From NCBI GenBank assembly GCA_000701945.1, contig KL370841.1, forward strand, positions 89,150 to 153,149: 64,000 nt of DNA. The letters run 5' to 3'. Positions 32,233 to 39,985 of the stretch are shown piece after piece. Under the pieces are notes generated by a model that worked only from the letters and a program-made list of their open reading frames with translations, made no database searches and was not told where the DNA came from. The DNA is from Anaerotruncus sp. MC2020. Lineage in GTDB: Bacteria; Bacillota; Clostridia; Oscillospirales; Ruminococcaceae. The position numbers and the translations under genes are program-made. Every line of letters begins with the position of its first letter. Positions within the stretch are counted from its first letter, which is position 1.

Positions 32233-33047
32233 AGTACCACCTCGTCTCCGCCGATACGCTCGGCTACGTCATTGTTCAGCAGCGAGAGTATGCGGCTGCG
32301 GAACTTGCCGTACTCGTCCGTTTTCACGAGGTCTGCGCGGTTTCGCGGACGCTCAAACGGTACGTTCACGACCTCGTTCACCGTTCCCGGGTGAGCTGTC
32401 AGAACGACTATCTTGTCCGAGAGGAGGATAGCCTCGTCAATATCATGAGTTACGAATACGACCGTCTTGCGCTCCTCTGTGCCGTCGCCCTCCCACAGCT
32501 TGAGCAGGAGCTCCTGAAGGATTATGCGGTTCTTGGGGTCGATAGCGCTGAACGGCTCATCCATGAGGAGTATCTCCGTGTTCATCGCGAGTGCCCGCGC
32601 GATAGCCGCACGCTGCTGCATTCCTCCCGAGAGCTGTGAGGGATATTTCCCGCCGAACTCTGCAAGTCCGACCTTCCTCAGGAATTCGTCCGCTATCTTC
32701 TCGCGCTCACCGCGCTTTATCCCGCGGCGCGACTGCTTGATACCGAACTCGATGTTCTTCTTTGTCGTCATCCACGGGAAGAGGGAGTAGTGCTGGAACA
32801 CCACTCCTCTTTCTGTGCCTGTGCCGTGAAGCTCCTTGCCGTCTATCTGCACCGAGCCGCCCGCGGGGGCGTAAAGCCCCTCGAGCACGCTCAGAAGCGT
32901 GGACTTGCCGCAGCCGCTCGCTCCGACGACGCTGACGAACTCACCTCTGCCAACTCCGAAGGAGACATCGTGCAGCGCGTTGAAGCTGCGCTTGTTCTCT
33001 ATGTAGTTGACGGTGAGGTCCTTTATCTCTATCTTATTCGTAGTCAT
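32229..33047 (-). CDS. NitT/TauT-type ABC transporter ATPase
   Basis: 272 residues. Walker A GASGCGKST, Q-loop VFQHYSLFPW, signature LSGGMQQRAAIARA, Walker B ILLMDEPFSAID and the H-loop in VFVTHDIDEA are intact. ATG at 33047 follows AAAGGAG; it overlaps the 3' end of the binding-protein gene by 14 bases. Confidence 0.95.
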   Translation of the reverse strand: MTTNKIEIKDLTVNYIENKRSFNALHDVSFGVGRGEFVSVVGASGCGKSTLLSVLEGLYAPAGGSVQIDGKELHGTGTERGVVFQHYSLFPWMTTKKNIEFGIKQSRRGIKRGEREKIADEFLRKVGLAEFGGKYPSQLSGGMQQRAAIARALAMNTEILLMDEPFSAIDPKNRIILQELLLKLWEGDGTEERKTVVFVTHDIDEAILLSDKIVVLTAHPGTVNEVVNVPFERPRNRADLVKTDEYGKFRSRILSLLNNDVAERIGGDEVVL

Positions 33048-34224
33048 CAAAATGCTCCTTTAGTGATGCGTAGATGTCATCGCTGCCCTCAGCTAAAATG
33101 CTGTCGAGCGCCTTCTTGTAGATGTCCGTATTGTAATGGGGCTCTATGTCGAAGTCGTCCGTGTAGCCGAGCTCTACGATAGTCTCCTTGAGCGTTACCG
33201 TTCCCTTCTTGTCAGGGTCGGGACTCGATACGCTGTAGCCGCCGTAAACCTCTGTGTCGATGAAATCCTCTTCAATGTTGATGTATTTCTTTACGTCCTT
33301 GACCGTCTTTTCGTGGTCGGTCTGTGTGAAGCGATATGCCTTGATGAACGCACGCTCAAGAGCTGTGTATGTGTTGGGATTGCTGCTGAGCGCCGCTGTC
33401 TTGGCTACCTGACGGCAGCACGGCTGATTCTCGAGTGCCTTCTCGTGTGCGCAGTAGTAAACTACCTTGTAGCCCTGCGACTTAGCGAGCGAGGTGTACG
33501 GCGAGTATGCCGAGGCTGCGTCTATGTTCTTGTTGAGGAGCGCTGCATATGCGTCCTTCTGGCTGTCGAAGTAGACGATGTTGACCTTGTCTGCGCCCTC
33601 GCCTATCTCTATGCCCGCGTCGCGGAGAAGTATCTGGAGCTCCGCGTCCTGTACGCTGTTCTTGACTGAAGCGACGTTCCTGCCCTTGAGGACCTCCACG
33701 CCTGCCTCGTCCTTGTCAGTGAATTCGGGCTTTATGACGTAGCCGTGACCGTTGGTCATCGCTCCGCCGAAAACGGATATCTCATGTCCCTGACTCGCGA
33801 ATGTGAGTGTCGGCACCGAGCCGATGAAGGCTACATCGAGTTTGTCGGACTCAAGTCCGTTTACGAGCTCGGAGGCGCTCGAGAACTGAGTGAGCGTTAC
33901 ATTCAGTCCCTCTTCCTTGAAGTAGCCTTCCTCGGCAGCTACGAACGCGAGCAGATGCGCCGTAGAGTTGAGATAGCCAATGTTGATGTCTGTCTTTTCA
34001 GGCTTGCCGAGAGCAGCCGCTGCGTCGTCTCCGCAGCAGTCGGCAGGCTCCGTGCAGCAGTCCTTGGTGCTGTCCTTGCAGCAGTCGTCCGCAGCATCGT
34101 TTGCGTGGGATACCGCAGCCGTGCTCGGCTCGGAGCTGCTCTCTGTAGCGGTATTGAAGGCGCCGCAGCCTGTGAGCAGCGGAAGCGCTGCGAGTATAGC
34201 TATTATTCTTTTCCTGTTATTCAT
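33034..34224 (-). CDS. NitT/TauT-type solute-binding lipoprotein with Cys-pair linker
   Basis: 396 residues. Lipobox LLTGC (Cys20) tethers it to the membrane. Residues 80-330 form an SsuA/TauA-like binding fold (INIGYLNSTAHLLAFVAAEEGYFKEEGLNVTL). Between lipobox and fold is an acidic linker with three Cys pairs at 48-49, 56-57 and 63-64, plus another pair in QPCCRQ. Such pairs are rare in extracellular Firmicute proteins and might bind metal or form disulfides. The ATG at 34224 follows AAAGGTG. The ligand is unknown. Confidence 0.9.
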   Translation of the reverse strand: MNNRKRIIAILAALPLLTGCGAFNTATESSSEPSTAAVSHANDAADDCCKDSTKDCCTEPADCCGDDAAAALGKPEKTDINIGYLNSTAHLLAFVAAEEGYFKEEGLNVTLTQFSSASELVNGLESDKLDVAFIGSVPTLTFASQGHEISVFGGAMTNGHGYVIKPEFTDKDEAGVEVLKGRNVASVKNSVQDAELQILLRDAGIEIGEGADKVNIVYFDSQKDAYAALLNKNIDAASAYSPYTSLAKSQGYKVVYYCAHEKALENQPCCRQVAKTAALSSNPNTYTALERAFIKAYRFTQTDHEKTVKDVKKYINIEEDFIDTEVYGGYSVSSPDPDKKGTVTLKETIVELGYTDDFDIEPHYNTDIYKKALDSILAEGSDDIYASLKEHFDDYE

Positions 34225-34273
34225 GATTATCACCTTTCGCATTTCATATTAAATAAGTGGGTATTGATTCGTT

Positions 34274-34324
34274 TCAGCGACATCGCATTCGCTCCGAATT
34301 GGTGATTTGTCTGTATGATTTCAT
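34274..34324 (-). CDS. Possible short leader peptide of the ABC transporter operon
   Basis: 16-residue frame MKSYRQITNSERMRCR with AGGAG 8 bases before its ATG, starting about 25 bases after the predicted transcript start and ending 49 bases before the binding-protein gene. It carries one Cys as the penultimate residue. No terminator hairpin is obvious after it. It may be a regulatory uORF or chance. Confidence 0.4.
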   Translation of the reverse strand: MKSYRQITNSERMRCR

Positions 34325-34355
34325 TTTCATCACTCCTGTTTTCTTCGATGAACTA

Positions 34356-34424
34356 ATCATACCATACCCATAGGTATTTGTCCAATACGAAAGGATTATC
34401 GTTGCATATAAGCAAACCCTATAA
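34356..34424 (-). promoter_or_regulatory. ABC transporter promoter with LysR-type operator
   Basis: -10 TATGAT (34356-34361), N18, -35 TTGGAC (34380-34385), and TTATAGGG-N6-TTATA (34406-34424) centred 59 bp from the -10, the same geometry as at 22780 and 26092. The middle palindrome of those two promoters is replaced here by a weaker ACGA..TCGT element. Confidence 0.75.
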
Positions 34425-34426
34425 CA

Positions 34427-34557
34427 AAAACAGTCCCGAAAGGGGAGCCCCCTTTGGCGGTTTCGCAGGATACCGAATATGTACCGTAGATTTACGGCTC
34501 GGTAGCCCACAAATTCCGCTAAGGGAAGCACTCTAAAGCTCACGCTTTCGGGACTGT
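34427..34557 (-). ncRNA. Candidate structured RNA ending in an intrinsic terminator
   Basis: On the minus strand a 13-bp perfect stem ACAGTCCCGAAAG/CTTTCGGGACTGT encloses an irregular rod: GAGC/GCTC, CCCTT/AAGGG with GCGG/CCGC, TACCGA/TCGGTA, and an apical CCGTA-AATC-TACGG. TTTTTG follows directly. The length of about 131 nt, asymmetric internal loops and terminal U-run suggest a stable small RNA or an elaborate 3' UTR of the aspartokinase gene, which ends 39 bases upstream. It matches no family I could name; SRP RNA, riboswitches and tRNA were considered and not supported. Confidence 0.55.
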
Positions 34558-34596
34558 CTGCAATACTATTAATGAATATGCAATATCTGTACGCTG

Positions 34597-35934
34597 TTAC
34601 TGCTTCTCGGAGTTGATGAACATATCATAAATGCGGCGTATCGCCTCGGGAAGGTCGTTCTCGCTGACGCCGATGATGACGTTGAGCTCGCTCGAGCCCT
34701 GGTCTATGAGCTTTACGTTTATCCTCGCGTGAGCCATTGCCGCGAATACACGCGCAACCGTACCGCGGGTGTTCTTCATGCGTCTGCCGACTACTGCGAG
34801 GATAGCAAGACCGTCCTCGACGTCGATGTGGTCGGGCTCGACCTCGCGGCGGAGCTCCGCAATGACCTTGTCACGGACAGGCTCGAGCTTCGCAGTCTCG
34901 AGGGTGATGCTCATGGTGTCGATACCCGAGGGCATATGCTCGAACGAGAGACCGTTGTCGTAGAGCACCTTCAGCACCTTCAGACCAAAGCCCATTTCGT
35001 TGTTCATCATCGCCTTTTCGATGTTGATGGAGCTGAAGCCCTTCTTGCCCGCGATGCCCGTGATAGTGTGTCCGAGCGACTCCTTGCTGAAATCGTGGTC
35101 GTTGGAGACTATCATCGTGCCCGCATCCTCGGGAGCGTTGGTGTTGCGGATATTTATCGGTATGCCTGCCGAGCGCACGGGGAAAATAGCGTCCTCGTGG
35201 AGCACGGAAGCGCCCATATACGCGAGCTCGCGGAGCTCACGGTAGGTTATCGTCTCGATGACGTCGGGCTTGTCGACTATGCGGGGGTCAGCTACGAGGA
35301 AGCCCGAAACGTCCGTCCAGTTCTCATAGATGTCAGCTCTTACGGCGTTCGCGATGATCGAGCCCGTTACGTCCGAGCCTCCGCGCGAGAAGGTCTTGAT
35401 GACGCCCTCCGTTGTCCTGCCGTAGAAGCCCGGGATAACGGCGTTTTCGAGTCCCTTGATGCGCTCGCGGGTAGCCTTTACTGTCTCCTCGAGCAGAAGA
35501 TTGCCCTTGGTGTTGAACACGATAACGTCAGCGGCGTCAACGAAGTTGAAGCCGAGGTACTTCGCAAGCACCTTGCCGTTGAGGTACTCGCCGCGGCTTG
35601 CCGCGTAGTCCTTTGCGGGACGTGCCTTGAGCTCGCGCTCTATCGTTGCGAACTCCTCGTCGAGGGACATATCCATGCCAAGCTCGGAGATTATGCCGTT
35701 GTAGCGGTCCTTTATCATCTTTAGGTCGTCGGAGAAGTCGACTCCGCTGCCTGCGAGCTCGCAGCACTTGTAGAGCATATCCGTGACCTTGATATCGTCG
35801 GAGAAGCGCTTGCCGGGTGCGGACGGCACAACAAAGCGGCGCTTGTCATCGGACTTGATGATAGCGGCGACCTTTCTGAACTGATTGGCGTCAGCAAGGG
35901 AGCTTCCGCCGAATTTTACTACTTTATAAGCCAT
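34597..35934 (-). CDS. lysC: Aspartate kinase
   Basis: 445 residues. KVVKFGGSSLAD binds ATP; SRGGSDVTGSI and the NWTDVSGF region belong to the kinase domain. Two ACT domains follow from about residue 300 (for example ARINVKLIDQGSSELNVIIGV). It phosphorylates aspartate as the first step to Lys, Thr and Met. GAAAGAGG precedes the ATG. No lysine riboswitch is visible in the short 5' region; the ACT domains suggest control by end products. Confidence 0.96.
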   Translation of the reverse strand: MAYKVVKFGGSSLADANQFRKVAAIIKSDDKRRFVVPSAPGKRFSDDIKVTDMLYKCCELAGSGVDFSDDLKMIKDRYNGIISELGMDMSLDEEFATIERELKARPAKDYAASRGEYLNGKVLAKYLGFNFVDAADVIVFNTKGNLLLEETVKATRERIKGLENAVIPGFYGRTTEGVIKTFSRGGSDVTGSIIANAVRADIYENWTDVSGFLVADPRIVDKPDVIETITYRELRELAYMGASVLHEDAIFPVRSAGIPINIRNTNAPEDAGTMIVSNDHDFSKESLGHTITGIAGKKGFSSINIEKAMMNNEMGFGLKVLKVLYDNGLSFEHMPSGIDTMSITLETAKLEPVRDKVIAELRREVEPDHIDVEDGLAILAVVGRRMKNTRGTVARVFAAMAHARINVKLIDQGSSELNVIIGVSENDLPEAIRRIYDMFINSEKQ

Positions 35935-36112
35935 AGAAAAAACCTCTTTCGGGATTATTGATATTAAAGTGACAATATCAATTATACTCCAAAAAATGGG
36001 GAAAATCTATTGACAGACCGCCAAATTTAGCGGTAAGTTCCGTTGTGTTTTTAGTAAATACGCTTGTACGCGAGCCGCGGACAGCTCTGTCTGCGTCCCC
36101 GCACCTCGTCCC

Positions 36113-37552
36113 TTACTCCGTATCGAACCAGTACAGCTTGTCGGGAACGTTCCTGTTTGTCGGGTCGTAGCCGACGTATATACCGCTCGCACGGAACTCG
36201 TTCCCGAGGCTTTTCAGGGTCAGGATATACGCGGACTTGTCCGCTGCCGTGCTGAGGTCAGTTTGCAGGTAATCATCGCACTCTCCGAAGCGGTACTCCA
36301 CTGCGAGGGTGGGAATGATGTAGTAGAGCTTGATAACGTGCTGGCGCGTGGCGTTGCTGTCAGCGCTGCCGCCGTAGTCGTTGGAGCGCACAAACGCCAG
36401 CAGGCCGTCGTTTGTCTGCTGGATATCCGCTCCGCCGTAGCCTTCAAACTTCATCTTCAGGCGCTCGCGGTTGGTGATATCGTAGGTGTACATCCAGCTG
36501 CCGCTGACGCCCTCAATGCTGATGATGCAGAGCTTGTCCCGCCACGTGAAAATGCTGGTCGCGTAGTTGATATCGGTCGATATCGTGTAATACTGCGTTT
36601 TCACGGTAATGGGGGAGTATTTCTCGCCGTCGAAGCCGCCCGCTATCTCCGCGGGGACTCCGTCACACTCCGCGGATAGCACGCCAGGAACGCCCGCCTC
36701 GTTGACCTCAGCCGTGCCGAACTCCCCTTTTTCGAGGTCGTACTCCACAACGGTGTTGACGACCTCCTGCGAGAGGTCGTACCCCTCGGTTTCGTCCGCA
36801 ACAGGCGTCCCCTCGTTTTTGTACAGGAGCAAGCCCTTTTCGCTCGGCTTCATCCACCACACGAACCCGCTCGTCTCGCATATCTCGTGCTCACTGCCGC
36901 TGTCGGGGTCAACGGATAAGACAACGGACTTCATGCCGCCGTTCTCTGTGTCTGTTCTGTAGTCGACGTAGGTCGGCTTGCCGCCCGCGTCAATGAGACA
37001 GTCGAAGCAGCCATTGTAGTCGAGCCCCGTGTGCGTGACGAGCTCTCTGCACTCGCCCGACGCGATGTCATAGGCGTAGAGCGACGAGTCATGACTGCCG
37101 CAGAGGTCGTCGTAATTCATCGCTAAATAGTACGTCCCGCCGATGAGTACGCTGCTGTCCACAAAGCCTTTGCACGGTGTATCGGCGATTTTTTGCAGTG
37201 TCTCATCGCGGCTTTTCACCCATTCGGGGTCGGCGTCGTCTATGTAGCTTCTGTTGCCGTAGCTGTCCCTCACCTCGGGAGCCTTGCACGGCGAGAGCCG
37301 CTCTCCGAAGTCGATGCCGCTGAGGTCTGCGGAGTGCAGTCCCGCGGGAGGCTCGCCCTCAATGACCTCGTAGCGGATATCTACAGGCTCGAAGTCAGCC
37401 TCGGTCAGCTCGAGATATAGCGGCTCAGTTGCCTCCTCGGTGACAGCGGTCGTGACCTCGCCGTCGGTCTCGCTGACATCGGGCTTGTCCTCGCAGGAGC
37501 ACAATCCCGCGAGCAGTGTTACTGCGGCAAAAAATGCTATTGTCTTTTTCAT
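36113..37552 (-). CDS. Hypothetical lipoprotein, paralog 1
   Basis: 479 residues. A signal peptide with two candidate lipid-accepting Cys (LAGLCSCEDKPDV) is followed by an acidic Thr-rich linker and a large beta-rich domain with repeated YxYDI(A/T) and aromatic strands, suggesting a beta-propeller. No catalytic motif was seen. It is clearly paralogous to the product of 37698-39164 (shared EDKPDVSE, ELTEADF, CKAPEVR, ITVKTQYYT, MYTYDI). Function unknown; surface-exposed in a Gram-positive envelope. Confidence 0.85.
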   Translation of the reverse strand: MKKTIAFFAAVTLLAGLCSCEDKPDVSETDGEVTTAVTEEATEPLYLELTEADFEPVDIRYEVIEGEPPAGLHSADLSGIDFGERLSPCKAPEVRDSYGNRSYIDDADPEWVKSRDETLQKIADTPCKGFVDSSVLIGGTYYLAMNYDDLCGSHDSSLYAYDIASGECRELVTHTGLDYNGCFDCLIDAGGKPTYVDYRTDTENGGMKSVVLSVDPDSGSEHEICETSGFVWWMKPSEKGLLLYKNEGTPVADETEGYDLSQEVVNTVVEYDLEKGEFGTAEVNEAGVPGVLSAECDGVPAEIAGGFDGEKYSPITVKTQYYTISTDINYATSIFTWRDKLCIISIEGVSGSWMYTYDITNRERLKMKFEGYGGADIQQTNDGLLAFVRSNDYGGSADSNATRQHVIKLYYIIPTLAVEYRFGECDDYLQTDLSTAADKSAYILTLKSLGNEFRASGIYVGYDPTNRNVPDKLYWFDTE

Positions 37553-37612
37553 GATATTTCTCCTTTTCTGTAAGTTACGACGTTCCGCTCGCCCGTCATT
37601 ATTTAGCCGTTT

Positions 37613-37694
37613 GCGGGCGCACGGATAAGCAGCACACCAAATCTTTGATTTGGATCGTGATGCTATATGCAGCTTTGCTGTAATGCGCCCCTAC
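37613..37694. repeat. 82-bp structured repeat, copy 2
   Basis: Between the two paralogous lipoprotein genes. Same fold as 2703-2784; the covarying pair is A37634/T37658, and C37656 introduces one mismatch in the lower stem. Confidence 0.88.
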
Positions 37695-37697
37695 GCC

Positions 37698-39164
37698 TTA
37701 TTTCCCGATGATGAACAGCTTATCGGGAGTCATACGCTCCGATGTGAAGTACCCGACCATATCTGCCCGGGTTTTGCTGTCGCTGCTCTCCGTATCGAAC
37801 GAGAGAACATACGTGATATCGCCGTCACAGGAGCTTTCAAGCATATCGCCCTCGGTGATGAGGTACTGTATGCCGAGCTTCGGGAGCACGTAATACACCC
37901 TTATCGGGTCGTTCATACCCTCCCGAGTGCCTATCAGGACGCCGTCTCCCGCCTTTTCCACAAAGCTGATATCGAACTTGTTGAACGTCATTTTCAGGCA
38001 CTCGCGGCTCGCAATATCGTATGTATACATACAGGAGCGGCGGTCGCGGTCGGTGGTGACGACGGAGAAGCAGTCCTCCCATACGTAGATACTGCCGTCC
38101 GTCAGCTCGGTCTCGACCGTGTAATACTGCGTTTTCACGGTGATAGGAGTCGAAAAGTCGCCGCCTGTCACCTCAGCGGGAATGCCCTCGCAGGTGCAGT
38201 ATTCAAGGGGCGGCTCTGTATCGGTTTCGCGGAACTCGCCGCTCGCGCGGTCATACTCTAATAACGAGCATTCACCGTCCTGCCTCTCAAAGCGTATCAG
38301 GAAGCCGTTCTCGCTCTCCTTTATCCACGAAATACAGCGCTCTGTAGACAAGAGCTCGGTCAGCCCGCCGCTGTTTATATCCACGGAGTACACTTTATAC
38401 GTCGGAGAATCGGAGTATCTGTCCTTCCCTTCGAGGAAAATAAGCTCTCCGCCTGCTGCAAAGAAGCGAAAGCTGTCGGCATCACCGCGCGCGAGCCCCT
38501 CCCGCGTGAACAGCTCCGAACATTCACCGCTTGCGATTTTATAGCGATATACAGCCGTATCGTAGGTGTCGTTGAAGTTGTCGTATACCATCGCGAAATA
38601 GAGGTCGCCGTCGAGGAATGTCACATCGTTGAAGCGCCCTGTGCGCTCGGTATTCAGGACTTTTTCGCACTTCTCGCTCTCGGGGTCATAGCAGAAAAGC
38701 TCCATATAGTGCTGACCGCAGAGGTCGTCGTAATTGACCTTGAAAAAGACCTTTCCCGCGTGGAAGTACACGCCCTCGCAGAAGCCCTCACACGGCGAAT
38801 CTATGAGCTTTTGGAGGGCTTCCTCGTACTTCCTCTGCATTTCCTCGTCGTAATACTCAGGCGTGCGTCTCCTGCCGCGCACCTCGGGAGCCTTGCACGG
38901 CGACATCTCCGTGCCGAAGCCGATGCCGCTCAGGTCGAGAGTCTTCAGCGATACGGGCGCATCTCCCGCGGCGTCGCTGTATGCGACCTTCACGGGGGTG
39001 AAGTCCGCCTCGGTCAGCTCGACGTATGGCGGCTCTGTCTCAGCCTCGGTGACGGCGGCAATTGTGACGTCGCCGTCGGGCTCGCTGACGTCGGGCTTGT
39101 CCTCGCAGGAGCACAGCCCGCAGAGCATTGCCGCGGCGGCAAATAAAGCAATGTATTCTTTCAT
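37698..39164 (-). CDS. Hypothetical lipoprotein, paralog 2
   Basis: 488 residues. Signal peptide MKEYIALFAAAAMLCGLCSC, then the same architecture as paralog 1, with several YxYDIAS strands consistent with a beta-propeller. A tandem duplication is the simplest origin; an 82-bp repeat now separates the copies. No function can be assigned. AAAAGGAGG lies close to the ATG. Confidence 0.85.
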   Translation of the reverse strand: MKEYIALFAAAAMLCGLCSCEDKPDVSEPDGDVTIAAVTEAETEPPYVELTEADFTPVKVAYSDAAGDAPVSLKTLDLSGIGFGTEMSPCKAPEVRGRRRTPEYYDEEMQRKYEEALQKLIDSPCEGFCEGVYFHAGKVFFKVNYDDLCGQHYMELFCYDPESEKCEKVLNTERTGRFNDVTFLDGDLYFAMVYDNFNDTYDTAVYRYKIASGECSELFTREGLARGDADSFRFFAAGGELIFLEGKDRYSDSPTYKVYSVDINSGGLTELLSTERCISWIKESENGFLIRFERQDGECSLLEYDRASGEFRETDTEPPLEYCTCEGIPAEVTGGDFSTPITVKTQYYTVETELTDGSIYVWEDCFSVVTTDRDRRSCMYTYDIASRECLKMTFNKFDISFVEKAGDGVLIGTREGMNDPIRVYYVLPKLGIQYLITEGDMLESSCDGDITYVLSFDTESSDSKTRADMVGYFTSERMTPDKLFIIGK

Positions 39165-39430
39165 AAAAAGCCTCCTTTTAGGTAGACATGATTATAGTAT
39201 CATATATAAGTGATTTTCGGCGAGGAAAAACACGAAAAATTTTGAAACTTTGTATATTCACACAATTGCGTGTACCTGTTTTTGTGCTTTATCAACAAAA
39301 ATAGTTACAAAAATGCGCTTTTGAAGTGTTTGCACGTGCCGCTTTTTAGTTGAACGCCGCTCGCTTCTTCCAAAATCTCACAAGTTGCTGTACGCGTTGC
39401 ACGCACATTCGTCTTTGTACCGTATACAGT

Positions 39431-39446
39431 TGTTTCACGTGGAACA
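39431..39446. other. parS: parS chromosome-partition site
   Basis: TGTTTCACGTGGAACA is the reverse complement of TGTTCCACGTGAAACA, which fits the bacterial parS consensus TGTTNCACGTGAAACA bound by ParB (Spo0J). It lies in a gene-free stretch (39165-39985) rather than in a coding region. ParB sites cluster near oriC in Firmicutes, so this window is probably origin-proximal. Confidence 0.9.
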
Positions 39447-39701
39447 ATCGCCAAAAAGAAAAACGGCGGCAATAATGCCGCCAAAAACAGAAATTTGTCA
39501 GAGAATAATGAGAACTCATTGCTATATTATATGCTCCTGTAGTACGGATAATTCTTTTTGATTGATAATTAAATGATTTAATCTTTATTTCAAGGCGACG
39601 GAGATTGTTATATGATTTAAGCATAAACTGCTTGCCTCTACAAATTGTTCCCCGCCGAAAGCAGACTGAGCCGTTTGTACAGACTGAGCGAGCTTGCGAG
39701 C

Positions 39702-39912
39702 GGCAACGAAATATGGGGTCAGGGGTGACTCCCCACAGTGTGGGGAGATGTCGCGAAGCGACAGAGGGGACGGGCTGTTCAGCCGCCCCAGCAGAATCCA
39801 AGGACAGAGTCCTTGGCGGGTCAAGGGCAGCGCCCTTGTTTGGAAAGGCTTGAGCGAAACTTTCGGTTTTGCGCGGCAGTTTGTTCGGAACGGAAGATGT
39901 CCCCGCGCAGCC
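39702..39912. repeat. Composite hairpin repeat, copy C (inverted)
   Basis: Read on the minus strand it holds ACCGAAAGTTTCGCTCAAGCC, CAAGGGCGCTGCCCTTG, CCAAGGACTCTGTCCTTGG, CTGTCGCTTCGCGACA, CCCCACACTGTGGGG and CCCCATATTTCGTTGCC. It combines modules of copies A and B. The rest of 39165-39985 holds parS and a small GGCGGCA-ATAA-TGCCGCC hairpin near 39464. Confidence 0.8.
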
Positions 39913-39985
39913 GCTTTTCTGAGTTGTCTCCCACCGTCATTATCCGCTCCGCTCCCACATAGAATAGAGGGAATGGGGTGATAAT

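Noticed and set aside
34427-34557. tRNA, SRP RNA or riboswitch
   Set aside because: No cloverleaf or anticodon arm, no GGAAGCAGC SRP loop context, and it lies downstream rather than upstream of lysC.
35935-36112. Lysine riboswitch in front of lysC
   Set aside because: The 5' region before lysC is short and shows no conserved lysine-riboswitch stems.
39165-39985. feoA upstream of feoB
   Set aside because: No frame with a FeoA SH3-like pattern; the gap holds parS and repeats.
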